Assembly (NCBI GenBank): GCA_026314275.1
Contig: CP111109.1
Span: 1,364,001-1,428,000, forward strand
Source of the DNA: JAGOEY01 sp017997515
Lineage (GTDB): Bacteria > Pseudomonadota > Gammaproteobacteria > Burkholderiales > Burkholderiaceae_C
Direction: 5' to 3'
DNA length: 64,000 nucleotides
Shown in pieces: positions 25,455 through 33,959 of the stretch (position 1 is its first letter; every line of letters begins with the position of its first letter). The notes beneath the pieces are model-generated. The model worked only from the letters and a program-made list of their open reading frames with translations. It was not told the DNA's origin and did no database searches. The translations under genes and the position numbers were made by a program.

Positions 25455-26390
25455 ATGGCCATCCCTGCACTGACCCCGCTGGGTGCCAGCACCTGCCCCC
25501 AATGCCGTACGGGCATGCAGCAGGTGGTGCTGGAGGGGCATTACGGGCAGCAGGTGGTGTGTGACCTGTGTGCCCGTTGCCACCTGGTGTGGTTCGATGA
25601 ATTCGAATCGGTGCGGTTGTCTGGCCTGGGCTGGGTCAGCCTGCTGCGGCAGATGCAGGCCGCGTCAGCCCAGTCGCCAGGTGTTCTGTCGCCCCGCCTG
25701 TCGTGCACCCGTTGCGCGGCGGATCTCAAACCCGTGCACAACCTCACCCGTTTTGGCCGGTTTGCGGCGCTGGAATGCCCCCGCAAACACGGCCATCTGC
25801 AGACCTTCAGCCTGCTGCTGGCCGAACGCGGGCTGGTGCGCCCGCTGCTCAGCAGCGACCGGCAGACACTGGTCAGCGAGGGCCGCGACGCCTGCTGCCT
25901 AAACTGCGGCAGCGCCATCACCCCCGGCAGTGAACGCTGCCAACACTGTGACAGCCCCCTGGTGGTGATTGACATGCCGCGCCTGATGGGGGCCCTGCTC
26001 ATCCGCCACGCAGAGCCGCTGCCCGCAGAACAAGCCCGCCACGTCGCCTGGCAATGCCGGGGTTGTGGTGCCGCGCTGGAGCCCACCCGCACCGCACGCT
26101 GTGAGCACTGCCACCACCAGGTGGTGGTGCCCTCGTTTGTGGACCTGCGCCCGCTGCTGGACACCGTGGAGCCCCTGTTACGCGCCACCCCTACACGCAC
26201 AGCGCGGCCCCACGGTGAGCGTCTGGATAAGCTGCTGCGTGACCACCAGTCCACCGGATTCCACCGCTACCTGCGCCACTTCACCTCGTTGTGGTGGGAT
26301 GAGACGCACCCCGAAGTCGCCCCACTCCGGCGGGGGCTGGTGGGGGTTGTGGCCGTGGTGGTAGTGCTGGGCTGGCTGCTTTTTCGCTGA
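25455..26390 (+). CDS. Multi-zinc-ribbon protein with C-terminal membrane anchor
   Basis: The product has 311 residues. Cysteine pairs recur along the chain: CPQC and CDLCARCH near the start, CTRC near 85, CLNC with CQHC near 150-170, and CRGC with CEHC near 200-220. This suggests at least three zinc ribbons. The last 20 residues are a strongly hydrophobic helix ending LGWLLFR, which would leave the ribbons in the cytoplasm if tail-anchored. I do not recognise a named family. It follows the RskA-like gene closely and may work with it. Confidence 0.75.
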   Translation: MAIPALTPLGASTCPQCRTGMQQVVLEGHYGQQVVCDLCARCHLVWFDEFESVRLSGLGWVSLLRQMQAASAQSPGVLSPRLSCTRCAADLKPVHNLTRFGRFAALECPRKHGHLQTFSLLLAERGLVRPLLSSDRQTLVSEGRDACCLNCGSAITPGSERCQHCDSPLVVIDMPRLMGALLIRHAEPLPAEQARHVAWQCRGCGAALEPTRTARCEHCHHQVVVPSFVDLRPLLDTVEPLLRATPTRTARPHGERLDKLLRDHQSTGFHRYLRHFTSLWWDETHPEVAPLRRGLVGVVAVVVVLGWLLFR

Positions 26391-26419
26391 CCCGCACCCC
26401 GCGCCGGATAATCCAGACC

Positions 26420-27136
26420 ATGTCCAGCCGCCCCTCGTTTTTGCCAAACACCTTGTCGGTGCGCACGTATAACGCATCACACGGCAGCCATACCCACGAC
26501 CACTTCCAGGTGCTGGTGGGACTGGAGGGCGTACTGGAGTTGGAGGTGCAGGGCCGTGGGCAGCGGATTGGGGTGGGGGACGGGTGCGTGGTGCCGCCCG
26601 GGGCCGCACATGACTTTGCGGCAACAGCTGGCAGCCGCTGCCTGGTGCTGGACACAGCACATGCCCAGTGGGACCGCCGCAACGCGGCAGCGCCCGCCAA
26701 CCCCGCACATACCCTTGCGCTGGCACGTTACCTGGCACACAGCCTGGAACACGAGCACCCCATGGCGCTGCACTATGGCCCGCTGTTGCTTCTGGAAAGC
26801 TGGATGCCCGCAACAGATTCCACCAGTCACGCCACCCCTGCACGACGCCCTATCGACTGGCCCGCACTGGCTGCCTGGGCCCAGGCGCACTGGCAAGCAC
26901 CGCTGGGCGTGACCGATCTGGCAGACAAAGTGCACCTGAGCGCCTCGCAGTTCAGCACCCGCTGCCGGGCCGAACAGGGTGAAAGCCCCATGCAATGGCT
27001 GCGGCGGCAACGCTTGGCACAGGCCCGTATCTGGCGCGCCAGCGGCATGAGCGTGGCCGACACGGCACGGCGTGCGGGCTACCGGTCACCATCCGCACTG
27101 ACGGCCGCCTTGCGCCGCGAGGCCTTGGGCAGCTGA
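26420..27136 (+). CDS. AraC-family regulator with cupin sensor domain
   Basis: The product has 238 residues. The N-terminal half has cupin features (HTHDHFQVLVGLEG, VVPPGAAHDF) for binding a small effector. The C-terminal half has the two AraC helix-turn-helix units (VTDLADKVHLSASQFSTRCR; SVADTARRAGYRSPSALTAAL). An EamA-type exporter gene starts 82 bases downstream on the same strand and is the likely target. The second HTH ends close to the C-terminus, as usual. Confidence 0.9.
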   Translation: MSSRPSFLPNTLSVRTYNASHGSHTHDHFQVLVGLEGVLELEVQGRGQRIGVGDGCVVPPGAAHDFAATAGSRCLVLDTAHAQWDRRNAAAPANPAHTLALARYLAHSLEHEHPMALHYGPLLLLESWMPATDSTSHATPARRPIDWPALAAWAQAHWQAPLGVTDLADKVHLSASQFSTRCRAEQGESPMQWLRRQRLAQARIWRASGMSVADTARRAGYRSPSALTAALRREALGS

Positions 27137-27218
27137 CGCGCGACGATTCACACGCGGATTGCGACGATGGCCCGGGCTAAGCTTGGGGCATGCGCTCACT
27201 TTTTCTTGCCGCCCGCCC

Positions 27219-28175
27219 ATGACACAGCCCCACCACAACCTCTGGATGGGCATCGGTTTTGGCGCCGCAGCAGGCGCCGCCTGGGGCCTGGTGTTTGTGG
27301 CACCGGAACTGGCACGCGACTTCTCCCCGCTGCAACTCTCAGCGGCGCGTTACCTGGCGTACGGCCTGGTCGCGCTGGCCCTGGTTGCGCCGCGCTGGCG
27401 TGCCCTGGCACCCCGGCTGGGGCGTGTGGAATGGCTGGCCCTGTTGCGCTTGAGCCTGCTGGGCAACATCGTGTACTACGTGCTGCTGGCCACTGCGGTG
27501 CAGATGGGCGGCGTGGCCATGACGTCGCTGGTGATCGGGTTCCTGCCGGTGGCGGTGACCCTCATCGGCAGCCGTGGCCATGGCGCAGTGCCGCTGCGGC
27601 GGCTCGCCCCCACACTCATGCTGGGTGTGGCGGGTATTGTGTGTGTGGCCTGGCAGGCGCTGGGTATGCCGTCGGAAGCACCTGTGTCAACCCGGCTCAC
27701 CGGTTTTTTGTGCGCCATCGGGGCACTGGCCTCCTGGACCGCTTATGCCGTGAGCAACAGCCGCTGGCTGGCGCGCCTGGACCATGTGTCGTCCTACGAA
27801 TGGAACCTGCTCACCGGGCTGGTCACCGGCGGGCTGGCCGTGCTGCTGGCCGTGCCCGCCTTCATGGGCAGCAGCACCGCTGACCACAGCGCAGCGCAGT
27901 GGGGGCGTTTCATCGGGGTGGCGGCCAGCATGGCCGTGGTGGCGTCGGTGGTGGGTAATGCGTTCTGGAACCGGGCCAGCCGCCTGTTGCCGCTGACCAT
28001 GATTGGCCAGATGATTTTGTTCGAAACGCTGTTTGCGCTGCTGTACGGGTTTTTGTGGGAGGCCCGCTGGCCCACCGCGCTGGAAGCCCTGGCCATGGTG
28101 CTGGTGGGCGCCAGCGTGTTGGCGGGTATTTCAGCCCACCAGCCACGCCAGCCCGCACCGGAACACGGCAACTGA
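27219..28175 (+). CDS. EamA/DMT-superfamily transporter
   Basis: The product has 318 residues with ten hydrophobic helices in two five-helix halves, starting LWMGIGFGAAAGAAWGLVFV. The second EamA repeat covers FLCAIGALASWTAYAV onward. The start MTQPHHNLW (27219) is preferred over a frame extension of 20 codons. DMT members export or import amino acids, nucleosides or other small metabolites, and the substrate is not predictable. It is paired with the AraC regulator. Confidence 0.9.
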   Translation: MTQPHHNLWMGIGFGAAAGAAWGLVFVAPELARDFSPLQLSAARYLAYGLVALALVAPRWRALAPRLGRVEWLALLRLSLLGNIVYYVLLATAVQMGGVAMTSLVIGFLPVAVTLIGSRGHGAVPLRRLAPTLMLGVAGIVCVAWQALGMPSEAPVSTRLTGFLCAIGALASWTAYAVSNSRWLARLDHVSSYEWNLLTGLVTGGLAVLLAVPAFMGSSTADHSAAQWGRFIGVAASMAVVASVVGNAFWNRASRLLPLTMIGQMILFETLFALLYGFLWEARWPTALEALAMVLVGASVLAGISAHQPRQPAPEHGN

Positions 28176-28192
28176 CGCCACACCGGGCCAGC

Positions 28193-29962
28193 TCAGTCGG
28201 TCATCAGTGCTGCGGGATCGTCCGCTGCCAATACATTCTGCGCCCACGCCTGTAAACGCTGGGTGTCGCAGCGCAAGATCTGCTGCTTCACCGCGAGGAT
28301 CTGTGACGGGTGCATAGAGAAGCTGCGCAGCCCCAGGCCGATCAGCAAACGCGTCATGCTGGTGTCACCGGCCATTTCCCCGCACACACTCACACTTTTG
28401 CCCTGGCGGCGGCATTCGGCAATGGTGTCGGCCACCAGCCCCAGCACAGCGGGGTGCAGCGGGTCGTACAGGTGGGCGACGGACTCGTCGGCGCGATCGA
28501 TGGCCAGTGTGTACTGGATCAGGTCGTTGGTGCCAATCGACAAAAAGTCAAAGTAGCGCAGGAACATCTTGACCATCAGCGCCGCGGCGGGGATCTCGAT
28601 CATCGCGCCGATTTTGACCGGGCCGTACACCGCACCCCGGTTGTCCAACTCGGCGCGGGCGTGGTCGATCAGGGCCAGCGTGTGGCGGATCTCGCTGCCG
28701 TGCGCCAGCATGGGGATCAGCATGTTGACTTGGCCATGGGCGGCGGCGCGCAGGATGGCGCGCAGCTGGGTGCGGAACATGGCCGGGTCGGCCAGGCTCC
28801 AGCGGATGGCGCGCAGGCCGAGTGCGGGGTTCAGGTGGGCGGCGTCGTGTACGGCAGCGTCGAGCGGTTTGTCGGCGCCCACGTCCACCGTGCGGATGGT
28901 GACTGGCAGGCCCTGCATACCCTCCACCGCGCGGCGGTAGGCCTGGTACTGCTCCTCCTCGTTGGGCAAATCACCCTGGCGGCCCATGAACAGAAATTCG
29001 CTGCGAAAAAGGCCCACACCCACGGCCCCGGCGGCCAGCGCGGCGGCGGCGTCTTCGGGCATTTCGATGTTGGCCAGCAGCTCGACGCGTTGCTCGTCCA
29101 GCGTCATCGCCGGGGTATGGCGCAGGCGAGAAAGTCGTTCGCGTTCCAGATCCCCCTGGCGTTGCTTGAAGCCATATTCGGCCAGGATGATGGGGGACGG
29201 GTCCACGATCATCACCCCGGCATCGCCGTCGATGATGATCCAGTCGTCCTGGCGCACCAGCTGGCTGGCGCTGCGCGCGCCCACCACAGCCGGAATGTCC
29301 ATGCTGCGCGCGACGATGGCGGTGTGGGAGGTCTTGCCGCCCACGTCGGTCACAAACCCGGCAAACACACTTTGTTTGAACTGCAGCATGTCGGCGGGCG
29401 ACAGGTCATGCGCCACCAGCACCAGCGGCACGTCCACCGTGTCGTCCAGCAGCAGGTCCTGCTGGGTACGTCGGCGGGGTGACGGCGGCGGCGGCGCGAC
29501 GGGGGACGCGACACCCTTCATGTAACGCAGGATACGTTCAACCACCTGCTCCAGATCGGCCTTGCGCTCGCGCAGGTAGGCGTCTTCCATCTCGTCGAAC
29601 TGGCGCGCAATCACCTCGAGCTGGGTGGTGAGTGCCCACTCGGCGTTGTACAAGCGCTCGGTGATCCAGTGTTTGACGCCGGTGGTCAGCGCCTCGTCCT
29701 GCAGCAGCATCAGGTGTACATCCAGGATGGCCGACAGCTCGTGCGGTGCGTCCTTGGCACTCATCTGCGCCACGCTGTGCTGCAGTCGCTGCAGCTCTTC
29801 CACCACCGCATTACGTCCGGCACGTACCCGGTCGATCTCCGACGCCACCCGCGACGGGTCGATGAAGTAATGCGCCACATCCACGCGGCTCGACGCGACC
29901 AGCACCGCACGCCCAATGGCAATACCTCTGGCAACAGGAAGTCCGTGGATGGAAAAGGTCAT
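28193..29962 (-). CDS. ptsI: Phosphoenolpyruvate-protein phosphotransferase (PTS Enzyme I)
   Basis: The product has 589 residues. The swivelling domain carries the phospho-accepting His in GGKTSHTAIVARS (about residue 210). The C-terminal PEP-binding barrel has FRSEFLFMGR, LSIGTNDLIQYTLAIDR, and VCGEMAGD with the catalytic Cys. It takes phosphate from PEP and passes it to HPr, encoded 18 bases upstream. No sugar-specific EIIBC gene is present, so this PTS is probably regulatory, as in many betaproteobacteria. Confidence 0.96.
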   Translation of the reverse strand: MTFSIHGLPVARGIAIGRAVLVASSRVDVAHYFIDPSRVASEIDRVRAGRNAVVEELQRLQHSVAQMSAKDAPHELSAILDVHLMLLQDEALTTGVKHWITERLYNAEWALTTQLEVIARQFDEMEDAYLRERKADLEQVVERILRYMKGVASPVAPPPPSPRRRTQQDLLLDDTVDVPLVLVAHDLSPADMLQFKQSVFAGFVTDVGGKTSHTAIVARSMDIPAVVGARSASQLVRQDDWIIIDGDAGVMIVDPSPIILAEYGFKQRQGDLERERLSRLRHTPAMTLDEQRVELLANIEMPEDAAAALAAGAVGVGLFRSEFLFMGRQGDLPNEEEQYQAYRRAVEGMQGLPVTIRTVDVGADKPLDAAVHDAAHLNPALGLRAIRWSLADPAMFRTQLRAILRAAAHGQVNMLIPMLAHGSEIRHTLALIDHARAELDNRGAVYGPVKIGAMIEIPAAALMVKMFLRYFDFLSIGTNDLIQYTLAIDRADESVAHLYDPLHPAVLGLVADTIAECRRQGKSVSVCGEMAGDTSMTRLLIGLGLRSFSMHPSQILAVKQQILRCDTQRLQAWAQNVLAADDPAALMTD

Positions 29963-29980
29963 GTCTGCTCCGTCAAATGG

Positions 29981-30250
29981 CTATTCGCCTTCACCGAATT
30001 TGTCAGCCATCAAAGCCAGCAACGCATCCATGGCTTCCTGCTCACGCGCGCCGTCGGTCTCCAGCGTCACGGTGGAGCCCAGTCCGGCGGCCAGCATCAT
30101 GACCCCCATGATGCTTTTGGCGTTGACGCGGCGTTCGCCTTTGGCGATCCAGACTTCACACGGAAAACTGCCCGCGAGTTTGGTCAGTTTGGCCGAGGCA
30201 CGGGCGTGCAGGCCGAGCTTATTGCTGATGGTCGTAGTGGTTTTGATCAT
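29981..30250 (-). CDS. ptsH: Phosphocarrier protein HPr
   Basis: The product has 89 residues from the ATG at 30250; the frame is open far upstream but that part belongs to the EIIA gene in another frame. The active His is in KLGLHARASAKL (about 15), and the regulatory serine is in NAKSIMGVMML (about 46). It receives phosphate from EI and hands it to the EIIA encoded just upstream. It overlaps that gene by 32 bases. Confidence 0.96.
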   Translation of the reverse strand: MIKTTTTISNKLGLHARASAKLTKLAGSFPCEVWIAKGERRVNAKSIMGVMMLAAGLGSTVTLETDGAREQEAMDALLALMADKFGEGE

Positions 30251-30665
30251 TTTTTCGGCGCGCCTGGTTTTGCGGCGCGGTAATGGCGACTTGCATGACC
30301 CCCTGGGTGCCACCGGCCAGCGCACGGGTGACCAGGGCGTCCAGCGTTTCATGCCGGTAACTCACGGTGCGCAGCAGCATCGGCAGGTTGACCCCCGCGA
30401 TCAGCCGCGAGCGCACACCGTCCACCAGCTTTTGCGCCACATTGCAGGGGGTGGCCCCAAACACGTCGGCCAGCACCAGCACATGCGGTGTGTTCAATTG
30501 CTGCAGCGTGATACGTGCGGCCTGGAAGGTTTCTTCGGGCGACACGTTGGGCAACACGTCGAGTGCGGCCACCCCGTCGCCACAGTCCGGGAAGACGTGT
30601 AATGCGCACTGCCGCAAGGCGTTGGCCAAAGGGGCGTGGGCCACGATGAGGATACTGTTGTTCAT
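30219..30665 (-). CDS. PTS EIIA component, mannose family
   Basis: The product has 148 residues from MNNSILIVAHAPLANAL, with the predicted phospho-His in IVAHAPL near residue 10. The alpha/beta fold continues with LVLADVFGATPCNVA and RLIAGVNLPMLLR, typical of ManX-type EIIA. The C-terminus is basic and runs into ptsH (32-base overlap). With HPr and EI it makes a three-gene chain without a membrane permease, suggesting a signalling output such as control of HPr kinase targets. Confidence 0.92.
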   Translation of the reverse strand: MNNSILIVAHAPLANALRQCALHVFPDCGDGVAALDVLPNVSPEETFQAARITLQQLNTPHVLVLADVFGATPCNVAQKLVDGVRSRLIAGVNLPMLLRTVSYRHETLDALVTRALAGGTQGVMQVAITAPQNQARRKNDQNHYDHQQ

Positions 30666-30693
30666 GGAGGACGGCGGGGAGACAAGAGGCGGA

Positions 30694-31920
30694 TTATGGC
30701 GTTTTACCGGGTGCCCACAGGAAGTAGAGGTACGACACCACGCTGCCTGCCAGGTACACCCCCATGGTGGCGCGAAACGCATCGGTGGCAGAAGCACCCG
30801 CCGCCGAGAACACATCAATCCCCACACCAATACCCCACTGCAGCACAAAAACCCCCAGAAAGATCACAAGGTTGTAGGCCGACAAGGCCCGGCCCGACAG
30901 CGCCGCCGGAAACACCATCCCCACCGCCGGCTGCGCCAAAGACACAAAGGTGCATGTAACACAAAATAGGGCCCAAGCGCCCGCCCCTGCTGCGTTACCA
31001 GCTATCAAAATTGATATAAGCACTGCGAAGTTCAGCGGCAAACCCCAGGCAATCAGCCGGTTGACATGGAAGCCTTTGCGAAACAGCACCGGGGTCAGCA
31101 GGCCCCAGCCCCAGAAGGTGCACAACATGGCCAGGTTGATGAAGAACAGGCCGGTGGCGGCCTCCTGGGGGCTGTAGCCCGCCACCCGGGTCATCCACGG
31201 CCCGGCCCACAGCGTCTGCACCGCCACCATGCCGCCGTAGCTGAAGAAGCCAATCGGCACCATGCGGCGAAAGTACGGGTGCCGCCACACGTCCGCGTAA
31301 CCCGCGCGCGGCGCGTCCGGGTCTGCGGCCGAGGGGCCCGCCGCTGCGGGTTGCCAGGCAGGCACACGCCACCAGAGCAGCAGCATCGCCAGCACCAGCA
31401 ACACGGCCAGCCCCCAGAACAGCGGACGCCAGCCAAAGTACGGCAGCAGCCACTGCACAGGCAAGGTGGACGCCAGCATGCCGAACGAACCAGTCATCAG
31501 CATCCACGAGTTGGCACGCAGCTGCGTCGCGGGTGACAACCAGCGCCGGTACGCGGTGAGGGGTGCCATCAGGCAGGCGCTGACCCCCACACCACACAAC
31601 ACCCGTGCGGCCATCAGGGCCGAGAAGCTGGTGGCCATCGAAAACGCCACACAACCGACCACGGCAATCCCCAGGAACCCCAGCAGCACTTTTTTGGGCC
31701 CATGGCGGTCGAGCCAGGAGCCCAGAGGCAACTGGCTGGCGGAAAACCCCAGGAAGTACCCACCCGCCAGTAGCCCCAGGCTGCGCGAGTCCAGCGCAAA
31801 GTCAGCCGTCAATATGGGCGACAAGGTGGCGGTGATGGCGCGCAGCAGGGCGGACAGAAAGTAGGCAACCGCAAAACTCAGAAACACCACCACTGCGGTG
31901 CGACGGGACAACACACTCAT
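30694..31920 (-). CDS. MFS transporter containing a Repeat B insertion
   Basis: The product has 408 residues in about 12 membrane helices; the loop after helix 2 carries GSWLDRHGPKKVLL, the MFS signature. Residues about 302-320 (ISILIAGNAAGAGAWALF) are encoded by a Repeat B element and form a plausible membrane helix. Substrate unknown. The start overlaps the stop of the upstream lipoprotein gene (ATGA). Confidence 0.9.
   Translation of the reverse strand: MSVLSRRTAVVVFLSFAVAYFLSALLRAITATLSPILTADFALDSRSLGLLAGGYFLGFSASQLPLGSWLDRHGPKKVLLGFLGIAVVGCVAFSMATSFSALMAARVLCGVGVSACLMAPLTAYRRWLSPATQLRANSWMLMTGSFGMLASTLPVQWLLPYFGWRPLFWGLAVLLVLAMLLLWWRVPAWQPAAAGPSAADPDAPRAGYADVWRHPYFRRMVPIGFFSYGGMVAVQTLWAGPWMTRVAGYSPQEAATGLFFINLAMLCTFWGWGLLTPVLFRKGFHVNRLIAWGLPLNFAVLISILIAGNAAGAGAWALFCVTCTFVSLAQPAVGMVFPAALSGRALSAYNLVIFLGVFVLQWGIGVGIDVFSAAGASATDAFRATMGVYLAGSVVSYLYFLWAPGKTP
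30961..31017. repeat. Repeat B copy 5, inside the MFS gene
   Basis: ACAAAATAGGGCCCAAGCGC, centre, then CCAGCTATCAAAATTGATAT carry both ends of the family. The copy is in frame and adds no stop codon. Confidence 0.75.
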
Positions 31921-32462
31921 GGGAATCGAATGCTTTCAAAGAAGGTGGTCGCCACGGCGGCGTCGGGCCTGGGGCTATACACCACGGCATTCAGAACATA
32001 GGTGCTGCTGCCCATACGCCGTGCGAACCAGGCGGCATCGGCCGCCACCGGTACGCCGTTGGCACGCTGGCCGGTCACCACCATCCGCAGCGCCTGCGGC
32101 ACAGGCAGGGCACCGGGCGGAATAAATGCCGCAGGGCGGGTGTCGGCAGTGGGCGGCGTGGCATGCAGATGGGCCAGGGTGGCCGTCTTCCAGTGGTTCA
32201 ACGCATCACCCACGTCGATGCCCGGTGGCACGGGGGCCCAGGCCACGGCAAAGGTGGCATCGCCCGCGTCGCAACCCAGCATCGACATCTCCACCGGCTG
32301 CCCGGCCAAGGGCACACTGCGGGCGCCTTTGTCGGGCTTGCAGGGCAGCAGCAGCTCCAGGCCGGGAGCGTCCGCACGCACCGTGCGCCAATTGAATGCG
32401 GGGGAACAGCCGGCCACAAAGACGAGCACGGCAACAAAAACCACACGGGGGAGACAAGACAT
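31917..32462 (-). CDS. Putative lipoprotein of unknown function
   Basis: The product has 181 residues. The signal MSCLPRVVFVAVLVFVAGC has a lipobox (VAGC, Cys19). The mature part begins SPAFNWRTVRADAPGLELLL and has a beta-rich character with a few cysteines, including LLPCKPDKG. I have seen similar small lipoproteins in Burkholderiales without a defined role. It is co-transcribed with the MFS gene downstream by a 4-base overlap. Confidence 0.8.
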   Translation of the reverse strand: MSCLPRVVFVAVLVFVAGCSPAFNWRTVRADAPGLELLLPCKPDKGARSVPLAGQPVEMSMLGCDAGDATFAVAWAPVPPGIDVGDALNHWKTATLAHLHATPPTADTRPAAFIPPGALPVPQALRMVVTGQRANGVPVAADAAWFARRMGSSTYVLNAVVYSPRPDAAVATTFFESIRFP

Positions 32463-32663
32463 CGGTTGATTATCAGCCGGGCCCTGCCGGACTGCACCTG
32501 CTACGCTGCAGTGCAGCAGACCAACCCTGCGCAGCGCCGCACAAACACATTGATCCCGGCCTGTTTCTGGCTAAACTCATCACACAACCATCTTGGATGG
32601 TGTGCGCAATGGTTCTGGCCGGCAGAGCCCCTGCTTTTTTGCTCCCCCGGCTCCCTCCTCACC

Positions 32664-33827
32664 ATGCCGCCCCACAAACCTTCTATGCCTCCGCTGGACA
32701 TGCCAGAGCCCGACGCCGCAGATGCGGCCGAGCCGTCTCTGGACGAGGCCACCGTGCCGCCCGCCCTGAAGGACTATGCCTTGGCTGCCGCAATGGGACG
32801 CCAGCTGTCCGAACCGCTGGCCGACATGCAGAACATCGTGCAGGCCCTGCTCGACACCGGCAAGATTTCCCGCCGCAAAGTGCAGATGCTGCTGGGGGGC
32901 CTGGCCCGGGTTCGCCAGCTGTCCATGCAAAGCCAGCAGCTGGCGCGTTTGTCACAAGGCCGCGTGCGCCAGTCCCATGAACGTTTGCGCCTGGATGTCG
33001 TGGTGCGCCAGGCCCTGGAAGAACACTCCGAGGCGTTTCACCAGCAAGGGGTGGAGCTGGTGCAGCGCATCCGGCCCGTCGAAATCATCCTGGACCCAGG
33101 CATGGTGTCGGCGCTGTTGGATGCCGCGCTGGCCTGCGCCACGGTGCGCGGCAGCCGTTTGATGGTCACGCTGGAGATGCGCAACCGGCCGGAACACGGC
33201 ATGTTGACCCTGAACACCGTCCAGACCGTGGTGACCGACCATACCCTCACCGTGAACAGCGGCATGGTGGACACGGTCGCCTGGCGTCTGCTGAGTGAAG
33301 TGGCACGGGCCAGCGCGGTCACACTGGCACACGCCGAAGAGCTCGGGCACAGCACGCTGGCCCTCGAATTCCCGCGCACCGTGCGCCAGCTGGAGGGGCT
33401 GACGCAGGCGGACATGGACGTGAGTGACGACTCCCGGTCCCACCTGGACTCCAAAATGGTGTCGGGCCAGCGCATCCTGCTGTTCACGTCGGATGACTCG
33501 CTCGGGCAAATCACCTCCCGTGTCTGCAACCATCTGGGCCTGTTGCTGGACACGGCCACCTCATCGGAGCTGGCGGTGCGCCAGTGCGAGATGGAAAAAC
33601 CCCATTTGCTCATTTTTGACGAGCGGGATACCGACGAAGCGTTTGATGCGCTGCGCAATGACCTGCAGCGTATGGAGCCCGGGTTCCCGATGATCAGTAT
33701 TGCCGACGACGCCAACACGCTGGCCATGTCCAGCTGGACGGGTGACAGCATTGCCCGTATCGGCCGCAGCGACCTGCGCGCCCGGCTGCCACAGGTGCTG
33801 GCGCTGGAGCTTGCAAAAGCACTGTAG
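32664..33827 (+). CDS. Degenerate histidine kinase with receiver-like domain
   Basis: The product has 387 residues, with no membrane segment. Residues about 35-100 form a helical hairpin like a kinase dimerisation domain, but the phospho-His position reads AMGRQLSEPLADM, without His. An ATPase-like region follows with EIILDPGMVSALLDAALACAT where the Asn box should be; the Asn residues and the glycine-rich lids are missing. From about 267 a receiver-like domain begins RILLFTSDDSLG; an Asp is present in LLIFDERD, but I see no clear invariant Lys. It is likely a signalling scaffold rather than an active kinase. A Repeat A copy follows its stop by 3 bases. Confidence 0.75.
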   Translation: MPPHKPSMPPLDMPEPDAADAAEPSLDEATVPPALKDYALAAAMGRQLSEPLADMQNIVQALLDTGKISRRKVQMLLGGLARVRQLSMQSQQLARLSQGRVRQSHERLRLDVVVRQALEEHSEAFHQQGVELVQRIRPVEIILDPGMVSALLDAALACATVRGSRLMVTLEMRNRPEHGMLTLNTVQTVVTDHTLTVNSGMVDTVAWRLLSEVARASAVTLAHAEELGHSTLALEFPRTVRQLEGLTQADMDVSDDSRSHLDSKMVSGQRILLFTSDDSLGQITSRVCNHLGLLLDTATSSELAVRQCEMEKPHLLIFDERDTDEAFDALRNDLQRMEPGFPMISIADDANTLAMSSWTGDSIARIGRSDLRARLPQVLALELAKAL

Positions 33828-33830
33828 TTG

Positions 33831-33932
33831 CACAGCCCCGGGCCTAGCGGACTTTGTTCCGCTACTCCTTCCCCCTTGCAGGGGGCGACACCAGTGGCCT
33901 GGCAAAGCCAGTTCCACGGTGTCTGCTTGAAG
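33831..33932 (-). repeat. Repeat A copy 3 (minus orientation)
   Basis: On the minus strand it runs CTTCAAGCAGACACCGTGGA to CCCCCTGCAAGGGGG and a diverged GGGGCTGTG end. That end is 3 bases from the stop of the kinase-like gene. Confidence 0.8.
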
Positions 33933-33959
33933 TACCTCGCATCCCTCGTATGCCAGGAC

